This document shows, piece by piece, positions 16,400 through 23,473 of a stretch of DNA of 24,430 nt (position 1 is its first letter; the number at the start of each line of letters is the position of its first letter). The stretch is taken from assembly GCA_016711225.1 (NCBI GenBank), contig JADJTK010000042.1, forward strand, positions 1 through 24,430, given 5' to 3'. The position numbers and the translations under genes were made by a program. Below the pieces are notes generated by a model. That model made no database searches, had not been told where the DNA came from, and saw only the letters and a list, made by a program, of their open reading frames with translations. The DNA is from Opitutaceae bacterium. GTDB lineage: Bacteria > Verrucomicrobiota > Verrucomicrobiia > Opitutales > Opitutaceae.

Positions 16400-17428
16400 T
16401 CAGCTTTCCCAGTCCAAGATCATCTTGCCGGGCTCGCCGGCTGCGGTGCGCTCGAAGGCCTCGCGGAATTCCCCGACGGGCAGGCAGTGGGTGATGATGG
16501 GGGTGACATCCAACCCGCTATGGAGGGCGAGGGTGAGGCGCTCCCAGTCGATGAGATTGTCGCGGCCGTTGATGCCGTGCACCGTGAGCTGCTTGGAGAT
16601 GATCGGGCCCCAGTTCGGGAGGGCCTCCTCGCCGGGCAGTCCGAGCAGGGCGAGTTGGGCGCCCAAGTGCAGATGAGCGAGCACGTCGCCAAGGGCCGGA
16701 GCGCAACCGCTGGTCTCGATGCCGAGATCGAAGCCGTCGAGGATGCCAAGTTCGCGCTGGACGCTGTCGAGTGTGGCCTCGCGGGTATCGACGACGCGGG
16801 TGGCCCCGAGTGTCTTAGCCATTTCGAGACGCGCCGACTGGTTGTCGACCACGACCACGCTGCGGGCACCGGCGTGGCGGGCGATGGCGGTGGCCATGCA
16901 GCCGAGGGCGCCGGCGCCGGCGATGAGCACGTGAGCCCCGAGCAGGTCGAAGCGGCGGGCGATGCGCACCACTTGTCCCAACGGGGCGAAGCAGGCGAGT
17001 AGATCGGTGGGCAGGCGCGGGTCGGCATGCCAGGCGGCGCCCTGGGGCAAACAGACATAGTCGGCGAAGGCCCCGTCGCGATCCTGGCCGAGATTGTGGG
17101 CGTCGGGGCAGAGGTGGCGGTGGCCGCCCAGGCAATGGCGGCAATGGCCGCAGGCTACGCACGGCTCGCCGACGACAAGTTCACCTGGATGGAGATCTGT
17201 GACGCCAGGGCCGATACTGGCCACGAGCCCGACAAATTCGTGGCCGATGATCACCGGGGGGCGGATGTTGCGCTGGGCCCACGTATCCCAGCGGTCGGTG
17301 TGCAGGGCGGCGGCGCTCAGCGCGGTCTTTTTGACGCGGATGAGCACCTCGCCCGGGCCGGGGGTGGGCACGAGGGCTTCGATGAGTTTCACGCCGGGGC
17401 CGGGATCGACCTTGGCGAGGGCCCGCAT
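16400..17428 (-). CDS. L-threonine 3-dehydrogenase-like MDR oxidoreductase lacking the catalytic zinc Cys
   Basis: The 342-residue protein aligns along its length with zinc-dependent threonine dehydrogenase: 'MRALAKV' start, 'RWDTWAQ', 'IGHEFVGLVASIGPGV', Rossmann motif 'AGAGALGCMATAIARHAGAR', 'GFDLGIETSG', and 'LHSGLDVTPIITHCLPVGEF'. Threonine dehydrogenase oxidises L-threonine with NAD+ to 2-amino-3-oxobutanoate. The structural zinc cysteines are kept at 93, 96, 99 and 107, and His63-Glu64 are present. The catalytic segment that reads CGTD at 38-41 in E. coli is SAAA here, so the Cys38 zinc ligand and Thr40 are lost while His43 stays. Normal threonine oxidation is doubtful; another polyol or amino alcohol, or another mechanism, is possible. 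No kbl gene is adjacent. In-frame ATGs at 17470 and 17503 would lengthen the N-terminus; 17428 matches the family start. Confidence 0.85.
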   Translation of the reverse strand: MRALAKVDPGPGVKLIEALVPTPGPGEVLIRVKKTALSAAALHTDRWDTWAQRNIRPPVIIGHEFVGLVASIGPGVTDLHPGELVVGEPCVACGHCRHCLGGHRHLCPDAHNLGQDRDGAFADYVCLPQGAAWHADPRLPTDLLACFAPLGQVVRIARRFDLLGAHVLIAGAGALGCMATAIARHAGARSVVVVDNQSARLEMAKTLGATRVVDTREATLDSVQRELGILDGFDLGIETSGCAPALGDVLAHLHLGAQLALLGLPGEEALPNWGPIISKQLTVHGINGRDNLIDWERLTLALHSGLDVTPIITHCLPVGEFREAFERTAAGEPGKMILDWES

Positions 17429-17485
17429 GGTCTTGGGCACGGTATTGCGGTGGACGTAGATGTGGGGCATGGGGCTGCACCCGAC

Positions 17486-17519
17486 AATCGGTCTGGCCGG
17501 CAACGGGTTAACCGATTTG
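17486..17519 (-). promoter_or_regulatory. Inverted repeats upstream of the threonine-dehydrogenase-like gene
   Basis: AATCGGT (17486-17492) and ACCGATT (17511-17517) are perfect inverted arms 18 bases apart. Within the right part, GGTTAACC (17506-17513) is itself an 8-base palindrome set in a looser 16-base dyad. The site lies 58 bases before the chosen start and about 95 bases after the end of the response regulator gene, a fitting place for a repressor operator. The symmetry is seen; the role and the regulator are unknown. Confidence 0.35.
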
Positions 17520-17612
17520 CCGAAAAAGTTCGTGCGTCGCTCAAGCGGAGGCAGGCGGGACGTTTGCGGCGCCCGCAGGGACTACTGACTTTCGACGATG
17601 GCTTCAGGCGGT

Positions 17613-18293
17613 CTACGGGACCTCGAATCGGTACCCGATGTCGCGAATCGTGTGAATGAAACGCGGCGAGCGGGAGTCGGCCTCGATTTTCGCGCGCAGC
17701 GTCGCTACACAGCGGTCGACGCTGCGGTCGGTCACGAAGACGTCGCCGCCCCAGACTCCATCGAGGATGTTGTTGCGCGTGAGGGCGCGTCCGGCGCGGG
17801 CGAGGCAGAATTCGAGCAGCTTGAATTCTTTGCCGGTGAGCGGGATCTCCTCGTCGGCGCGGAAGAGTTTGTGCGCAGCCGGGTCGAGGCGGAAGTCGCC
17901 GAAGGTGAGGGCTGCGGACGCGGTGGTGTTGTTGCGTCGCAGAAAGGCTTTCACCCGGGCGAGTAGCTCGCGGATGCCGAAGGGCTTCGTCACGTAGTCG
18001 TCGGCCCCGAGTTCGAGGCCGCGCACGATGTCCTCCTCCTGGCCCTTGGCGGTGAGCATGACGATCGGCATCGTGAGCCCTCGGGCGCGGGCGGTTTGGC
18101 AGATGTCGTAGCCGCTGACCTTCGGTAGCATCAGGTCGAGCACGAGCAGGTCGGGCGGCTGGGCGAGCAGGGTGTCGAGGCCGCGTTGCCCGTCCTCGGC
18201 GGTGCGCACGGCGAAGCCGGCCAGGGCGAAATTGTCCTTCAATCCGCGCAGCAGGGCGGGGTCGTCTTCAATGATGAGGATTTCGGCGGGCAT
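17613..18293 (-). CDS. OmpR/PhoB-family response regulator
   Basis: The 226-residue protein has a receiver domain with the acidic pair Asp10-Asp11, phospho-acceptor Asp53 ('LLVLDLMLPKVSGYD'), the Thr of 'VMLTAKG' and the Lys of 'DDYVTKPFGIREL'. A C-terminal winged helix follows: 'PLTGKEFKLLEFCLARAGRA', 'TDRSVDRCVATLRAKIEAD' and 'FIHTIRDIGYRFEVP', the last being the typical OmpR end. It is encoded 96 bases downstream of a sensor kinase gene on the same strand, so it is almost certainly the kinase's partner. Phosphorylation would promote dimerisation and DNA binding at target promoters. The adjacent dehydrogenase and secreted proteins are possible targets by position only. Confidence 0.95.
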   Translation of the reverse strand: MPAEILIIEDDPALLRGLKDNFALAGFAVRTAEDGQRGLDTLLAQPPDLLVLDLMLPKVSGYDICQTARARGLTMPIVMLTAKGQEEDIVRGLELGADDYVTKPFGIRELLARVKAFLRRNNTTASAALTFGDFRLDPAAHKLFRADEEIPLTGKEFKLLEFCLARAGRALTRNNILDGVWGGDVFVTDRSVDRCVATLRAKIEADSRSPRFIHTIRDIGYRFEVP

Positions 18294-18389
18294 CGGGGAA
18301 GTTGGAGACGGCGATGGATGAGGGCGGTGGTCCCGGGTGTGCGGTCGGAGATCGGACCTACTGGGTTCGCTTGCTGATCGGTTGGGCCT

Positions 18390-20306
18390 TCATTCCGTGG
18401 CCGGCAGTTCGATAGTGAAGGTCGATCCACGGCCGGGCTCGCTGTCGACGCCGACGGTGCCGCGGTGCGCGGCGATGATCGACTGCACAATGCTCAGGCC
18501 GAGGCCGCAGCCGCCCAAATTTGAGGACTGGCTACGGACCTGCTCGAAGCGGTGGAAAACCCGCCTCGCCTCGCGCAGCGTCAGCCCGACGCCGTTGTCA
18601 GTCACTGAAAACGCCACGTTCCGTTTGCGGCGTTCGACGGCAAAGGCGATCCGGCGCTCGGGGCCGGAGTACTTCCAGGCGTTGTCGAGCAGGTTGACCA
18701 ATGCCGTGACCAAGGCATCGCTGTCGGCGTCGATTCTCGGGAGGTTGGCTTCGAGAGTGACGGTGAAGGTGCAACCGGGCTGCTGAAACCGCTCGCGCAC
18801 GACGGTGGCGGCGGCCTCGGCGATGGATGCGGCGGGCGTGGCCGTGAAGACGTACACGTAACGGTTTCGCTCGATCCGTGAGTAGGTGAGGAAGTTGTCG
18901 ATGAGGCGGCTGAGCCGGAGGTTTTCTTTGGCGATGAGCTCGAGGTACTCGCGTCCAGTTTCTGGCGGCACGTCGGGGTTGTTGAGCAGGGTGTCGACGA
19001 AGAGCCTCATTGAGGCCAGCGGTGTCTTCAGTTCGTGGGTGACGTTGGCGACCAGGTCGTTGCGCAGGCGGGTGAGCGCGAGCTGGCGGCGCAGCAGCTC
19101 CCAGGCGAGGGAGGCGAGCAGGAGGCCGAGCAGCACGGCGACTCCCGCGATCCAGAGGTAGGTGCCGGCGGGGGATTTTCCGGTCGGCACCTCGGTGGTG
19201 GAGATCAGTGCGATCTGCCAGCCGGGCATTGCTGCCCCTGCGAGCTGAACGGCCAACGCCGGAGGCGGGCGTTGGCCCGGCGCAATGAAGGCGAGCTGGA
19301 GAGCGGCGGTCGCCTCGGGGCGCGAAACGACCTCGGTGAGTCGATGCCGCAACGACTCCGTGCGGAACAGGAGTACTTCGCGTCGATCGGCGGAGGGCAG
19401 CTGCCAGAGGTCGGCGATTTCCGAGGCGAGGAGCGTGGGCTCGCCCGACGGCAATTGCGTTGACTGCGGCCAGGATGCCGCGAGGTCCTCCGCGGCAAGC
19501 CAGCGGGCGACGTTTCCATCCGGGGCGAGGCGTTGGAGCTCCCGGAGGACGAAGCGACGTTGTGGCGACGTGAACACGCTGTTGTCGTAGGCGAGCGCCG
19601 TGTTGCGCAATCGTGTGACCAGCGGTGCGAAGCAGGGGCTTCCGCGGTCGAGTAGTTCGAGCGCGAGCAACCCGGCATTGGGCCCGATCAGGCGGCCGCG
19701 GTTGTCTGTGGCGGAGCCGTACGAATCGTCGGTGGCGAGGCGTTCGAGAAGGGCGAGCGCTTCGGTCTTGCGGTCGGAGCGCAACAGGCAACGCGCGTGG
19801 GCCTGGAGGGCGAGTGCGGTGTCGTCGACGGAGGTTGCCCGTGCGGCGATCTCCGCGTAGCGCTCGGCGGCCGCTGCGGGATCGAGGCGCTCGAGCGCCT
19901 CGATCCCCGTCCACTCGGCGCGATTCCCGGGATGCGCAAGTGCTGGCGCGGCCGGATCGGGATAGAGCACTGTGCCGGCTTCTCCGAGACACACTACCGA
20001 ATCGGCCAGGTTCCTGTCGACCACCCGCGCGAAGTGCTGGGCGGGGGTGGTCGCATCGGCGTCGGTGCGGTTACGGTGGGCGAGCTCCGACCAGAACGCC
20101 TGCAGTCGCTCCTGCGCGAGTACGAGGTTGAGGCGATAGGACTCCTGCAACTTTTGCAGCACCGCCAGTTGTTCGTTTTCGGCCGCACGGTTCGAGAACC
20201 AGACCAGGCAGACTGACGGCACCATCACGACGAAGAGCAACAGCAACGAAAGTCCCACGTAGGTGGGACGCTCGTTGCCGTTGGAGGTGGAACGACGCAG
20301 ATGCAC
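18390..20306 (-). CDS. Membrane sensor histidine kinase with TPR-like extracytoplasmic domain
   Basis: The 638-residue protein has a membrane helix at about 17-37, a large outside domain to about 381, a second helix at about 382-403, and no HAMP domain. The kinase core shows 'NVTHELKTPLASMR' (His424), 'LVNLLDNAWKYSG' (N box), 'VTDNGVGL' and 'GGCGLGLSIV'. In the outside part, about 145-190 ('AAERYAEIAARATS', 'LALQAHARCLLRSDRKTEAL') has the helix spacing of tetratricopeptide repeats, suggesting protein or peptide sensing; the rest of the domain is unassigned. It is followed by the OmpR-type regulator. Directly upstream lies a secreted protein that also starts with a TPR segment. The two-component role is certain; the signal is unknown. 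Confidence 0.93.
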   Translation of the reverse strand: MHLRRSTSNGNERPTYVGLSLLLLFVVMVPSVCLVWFSNRAAENEQLAVLQKLQESYRLNLVLAQERLQAFWSELAHRNRTDADATTPAQHFARVVDRNLADSVVCLGEAGTVLYPDPAAPALAHPGNRAEWTGIEALERLDPAAAAERYAEIAARATSVDDTALALQAHARCLLRSDRKTEALALLERLATDDSYGSATDNRGRLIGPNAGLLALELLDRGSPCFAPLVTRLRNTALAYDNSVFTSPQRRFVLRELQRLAPDGNVARWLAAEDLAASWPQSTQLPSGEPTLLASEIADLWQLPSADRREVLLFRTESLRHRLTEVVSRPEATAALQLAFIAPGQRPPPALAVQLAGAAMPGWQIALISTTEVPTGKSPAGTYLWIAGVAVLLGLLLASLAWELLRRQLALTRLRNDLVANVTHELKTPLASMRLFVDTLLNNPDVPPETGREYLELIAKENLRLSRLIDNFLTYSRIERNRYVYVFTATPAASIAEAAATVVRERFQQPGCTFTVTLEANLPRIDADSDALVTALVNLLDNAWKYSGPERRIAFAVERRKRNVAFSVTDNGVGLTLREARRVFHRFEQVRSQSSNLGGCGLGLSIVQSIIAAHRGTVGVDSEPGRGSTFTIELPATE

Positions 20307-20362
20307 GGGGCGGGAACCGTCAGTTCGCAGTTTTCATGGCGCTTGGTCGCGGAAGTGGGGAA

Positions 20363-20385
20363 GCGCCCGACGCTGGGTCGGGCGC
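20363..20385 (-). terminator. Hairpin between the secreted TPR gene and the sensor kinase
   Basis: GCGCCCGAC (20363-20371) pairs perfectly with GTCGGGCGC (20377-20385) around a 5-base loop. It sits 14 bases after the stop of the upstream (- strand) gene and 57 bases before the kinase start. On the - strand only a weak T-containing stretch follows (cttcccca), so it would be an imperfect intrinsic terminator or an attenuator that lowers kinase expression relative to the secreted protein. Confidence 0.5.
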
Positions 20386-20398
20386 TGGGTCGGAGGGG

Positions 20399-21875
20399 TC
20401 AGTTGTTGCGATAACCGGCGACGATCGCCTCGTGCTTGGCGTGATAGCCTTCCGCGCCTTCCACCGGCACGCTGGAGCAGATGTCGACAGTGTTGTCGCC
20501 GACGAAGGCTTCAGTGACGTGGGCGATCATCTTGATCTCTCCCGTCATGTGATCGGCGACAAACGACAGCGCGGGTTGGCCGTCGATGGTGGTCTCCTTC
20601 CACGAGTCTTCGTGTACTTGGAAGGTCGGGTTGGCTTTCTTGGCTGCGGCGATCTGGTGGGCGGCGAAGGCGCGAAGCGAGGCGAGAGCGTCGGCGCTGA
20701 AGTCCTTCTTGAGTTGGACCTGCACGAACGTCGCCCCAGTGCCTTCGTCATCGATAGCGATGAGGGCCGCCTTCTGGGCGGCAGCGGGGCGCTGGTCGGG
20801 TCGGGTTATCCATCCTGCGGGAGTAGTCACCGAGTAACCGAGCTTGCGCTCGGTCGTTGTGATCGGGGTATCGTCGGGGATGTTGGCGATACTGGTAGCC
20901 ACGGCGGAAACGCCGCCGCCCTCGAATTTGACCAAGGCGCGGCGTCGGTCGGTGGCAAACCAGAAGGTCTGCACTCCGTTGATGAGCTTGAGCTGGGTCT
21001 TGTAGCAGTCGAACGAGCCGGCCGGCACTTCGATCTTTTCGATGCCGACGACTTTGATTTCGACTGAAGTGGTCATGGCGGCCATCCCGAGAAAGACCGC
21101 GAGATTCTTCTTGTATCCGACTGCCAGCGGGAGGCGGCGGATCAACTGTATCGCCTCTTCGTTGTCGTAGACGACCCCGCTTAGTTCCACGGATTTCTCA
21201 CCGACCTTTGGGATTTTGATGTCCGCCTTGCCGCTGGCGTAGGTCGTCTCAGCTGTACCCAGTTGCAGGCTCTTCCAGACCGAGTGGATGGGTTTCATCG
21301 AACCGGCCTCGACTTCGAGCTGACTCAGAAGTCTTGCACCCACGAGTTGTAGGCTTTCCAGCTTCCAGGTGGGGCGGCCATCGATCGATCCACGGCGAAT
21401 TGTGTAGCGCGCGAACCCCGCCTTCATTCCGGTGGGCAGCATGATGTCCAACTCGGTTCGCTCGTAGTCGCCCCAAGGGGCTGGCAGGAGCGCGGCGCCG
21501 TCGGTGAGGTACTCGCTCGCGGCGGCGACGAGGTCCTTCTCCCCCGGGTAGTCCTTGATGAGTTTCTCGCAGGCGACGGTGGCGACGGCGAGGTCGCCTT
21601 CTTGCCGTGGCAGAGCGCGAGTCGGGAAGAGCGCCCGGGCGGCGAGACCGGTTTGCCTGCGCGCTGTCGAGGATGCGTTGGTAGACTTGCATCGCGGCGT
21701 CGAGATCGCCCTTCGTTTCCTCGGAGTAGATACCGAGTTCCATCAGTTCGGCGATCGAACCGGTGGGGGCGGGCTGTTGAGCGCGCGACTGACCGGCGAA
21801 ACCGGCGAGGCAGAGGGCGAGGGCGACGCGGCGGGCGGTGCCCGGAATGAGGAAGAGCGGAGAGAGCGTGTTCAT
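20399..21875 (-). pseudogene. Secreted TPR / DUF3108-like / PsbP-like protein with clustered indels
   Basis: From 21875 a signal peptide ('ALALCLAGFAGQSRAQQ') precedes a TPR start ('LMELGIYSEETKGDLDAAMQ', 'VYQRILDSAQAN'). Between about 21650 and 21598 the expected TPR residues are scattered over three frames: 'LAARALF', then 'RLALCHGKK', then 'GDLAVATVACEKLIKDYPGE'. From there one frame runs clean to 20399. The middle ('LPTGMKAGFARYTIRRGSID', 'VPAGSFDCYKTQLKL', 'FWFATDRRRALVKFE') resembles DUF3108-type domains. The end ('LGYSVTTPAGWITRPD', 'ATFVQVQLKKDFS') resembles a PsbP-like/DUF1795 domain. The repaired length is about 490 residues, periplasmic. Function is unknown; it lies just upstream of the sensor kinase and could feed it a signal. 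Confidence 0.72.
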
Positions 21876-22044
21876 CGGCGCCGACTGTAGCGGAGGTTTG
21901 TTACCGGCTGATTACCGTTGTCCGTTTTGTGTCCAATTCTCGACCGGATGGTGGGTGGAACCATGCGCCGTTGTGGCAGCATCGCCTGCTGGGCCGCTGT
22001 TGGGAGCGGGCGTGAAGTCGATTGGTCGTCTCAGCGGAAGCGAG

Positions 22045-22680
22045 CTATGCCGACGGCAGCTCGACTTCGTGGACGCGCCAGAGGTACCACGCTGCCACGG
22101 AGCGGTAGGGGCTCCAGCGCTTGGCGTGGCGTTCCAGCTCGAAGGGAGTGGGTTGGCGGCGCTTGTGGTGGAGCTTCTGGAAACCAGTGCGGACCGCGTA
22201 GTCGCCGGTCGGCAACACGTCAGGGCGTCCCAGATCGAAGATGAGGAACATGTGCACCGTCCAGGGTCCGATGCCCCGCACGGTGGTGAGGCGGGCGACG
22301 AGCTCGGCGTCGGTTAGCTTTCGCGCGGCGGTGGGGGTGGGCACGGTGCCGTCGAGGCTCTTGGCGGCGAGGTCGCGGATTGAGGCGAGCTTGTTGCGGG
22401 AAAGACCGGCGGCGCGCAGCGGCTCGTCGGCAAGGTCGAGCAACGCCTGCGGGGAGGGGCGGTGTTTTGGGAAAAGCGCCTCGACGCGGCCGAGGATGGT
22501 GGAGGCGGCCTTGCCATTGAGTTGTTGGTACACGATGGCGCGCAGCAGCACCTCGAAGAGGTTGCCGAGCCGGCGCGGGGCGAGGTCGCAGGGATGGGCG
22601 CGGTCGATCACCCCTGCGAGCCGCGGGTCGGCGGCGCGCAGGTGGGCGAGTGCGGCGGCGAGGTCGAAGAGGGGTTTCAT
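22045..22680 (-). CDS. DNA-3-methyladenine glycosylase (AlkA-type, HhH-GPD)
   Basis: The 211-residue enzyme removes alkylated bases such as 3-methyladenine, opening base-excision repair. It has the helical entry 'LGNLFEVLLRAIVYQQLNGK', a helix-hairpin-helix with the Gly/Pro motif 'LTTVRGIGPWTVHMFLIF' (about 131-148), and the catalytic Asp160 in 'DVLPTGDYAVRTG'. The N-terminal TBP-like domain of E. coli AlkA is absent, as in many compact members. Its ATG (22680-22678) overlaps the stop of the methyltransferase gene by four bases (ATGA), so the two are translationally coupled. The upstream in-frame extension to 23448 is Arg/Pro-rich shadow of the methyltransferase and is rejected. Confidence 0.93.
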   Translation of the reverse strand: MKPLFDLAAALAHLRAADPRLAGVIDRAHPCDLAPRRLGNLFEVLLRAIVYQQLNGKAASTILGRVEALFPKHRPSPQALLDLADEPLRAAGLSRNKLASIRDLAAKSLDGTVPTPTAARKLTDAELVARLTTVRGIGPWTVHMFLIFDLGRPDVLPTGDYAVRTGFQKLHHKRRQPTPFELERHAKRWSPYRSVAAWYLWRVHEVELPSA

Positions 22681-23207
22681 GGCGACGGCAGCTCGACCCC
22701 TTCGAGGGCGAGGAGGTGGGCTTTGGTCTTCAACCCGCCGGGAGCGGAGTAGCCGGTGAGCGCACCGCCGGCCCCAAGAATGCGGTGACAGGGCACCAGC
22801 AGCGGCCAGGGATTGGCCCCGACGGCTCCGCCGGTGGCACGGCTGGTGCCGGGTTTCGCACCGATGGCTGCGGTGATTTCGCCGTAGGTGGCGGTGCGCC
22901 CGGGGGCGATGGCAAGCACGGCGCGCAGAACCCGTTGGCGGAAGGGCGTGACGGTTTCCCAAGCGTAGTCGAGGTCGCAAAAATCCTGGAGGTCGCCGCG
23001 GAGGTGGCGGCGCACGCGGTCGATGAGAGTGATGATATCCTTGGGCGTGCCGGCGGGGAGCGGAGCAGGAGCAAGAGCAGGAGAAGGGGCAGGAGGAGCG
23101 AGGGAGAGGGTTGGCGTGGCGGGCAATGAAAAGCCGGTGACGCCGACGTCGGACCAGGAGATCGCACAGTCGCCGAGGGTAGTGGAGAAGCGGACGGTGG
23201 CGTTCAT
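22677..23207 (-). CDS. ogt: Methylated-DNA--protein-cysteine methyltransferase (Ogt/MGMT)
   Basis: This suicide enzyme takes the alkyl group from O6-alkylguanine onto its own Cys. The 176-residue product has a short N-terminal domain, then 'VTPFRQRVLRAVLAIAPGRT', 'TYGEITAAIG', 'GGAVGANPWPLLVPCHRI' (acceptor Cys140 in PCHR) and 'GYSAPGGLKTKAHLLALEG'. Residues 36-53 are a Pro/Ala/Leu-rich linker between the two domains, encoded by a hexamer-repeat tract that shares an exact 17-mer with an intergenic tract at 4327-4343. The ATG at 23207 was chosen because the N-terminal domain begins there. The gene overlaps the downstream glycosylase gene, giving a two-step alkylation repair operon. No Ada-type regulator is visible in the window. 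Confidence 0.94.
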   Translation of the reverse strand: MNATVRFSTTLGDCAISWSDVGVTGFSLPATPTLSLAPPAPSPALAPAPLPAGTPKDIITLIDRVRRHLRGDLQDFCDLDYAWETVTPFRQRVLRAVLAIAPGRTATYGEITAAIGAKPGTSRATGGAVGANPWPLLVPCHRILGAGGALTGYSAPGGLKTKAHLLALEGVELPSP

Positions 23208-23473
23208 GCGGAGAGGCTGAGGGGTAAAGGCTGAAGGCGGAAGACGGAAACGGAGGACGGCGCAGAGCCCGGGGGCTTGAGCTGCAGGTCCGCTTCGCTG
23301 GGACCGCTGCCGGGCTCGGTCGTGACGAGATCGCGGGCGGCGAGGCCGGACGTCTCGCCGGTAGACTAGCCACCGATGCCGTCCCCTCCGATTGGCGAGG
23401 TTCCCCCCGAGCCGGGCTCCCGCCCGGGTAGACGTCAACGCGGTCCACCGCTGGCGGCGAGGCGAGCAGCCGT
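23208..23473. other. Intergenic stretch upstream of the alkylation repair operon
   Basis: This 266-base stretch holds no credible gene. It includes 'ggctgaggggtaaaggctga', a short repeated pattern next to the methyltransferase start, and a perfect 11-base palindrome GAGCCGGGCTC (23409-23419) followed by an overlapping CCCG/CGGG symmetry. The GC-rich 'gggagcccggctcgg' reading of the - strand resembles dispersed intergenic elements of Verrucomicrobiota, from general knowledge only. The operon's promoter must lie here but I cannot place it. Confidence 0.4.

Noticed and set aside
22681..23448. Long in-frame extension upstream of the AlkA-type gene (total 467 residues)
   Set aside because: Its translation is Arg/Pro/His-rich and lies antisense-free over the well-supported methyltransferase in another frame; homology to AlkA begins only at the ATG at 22680.
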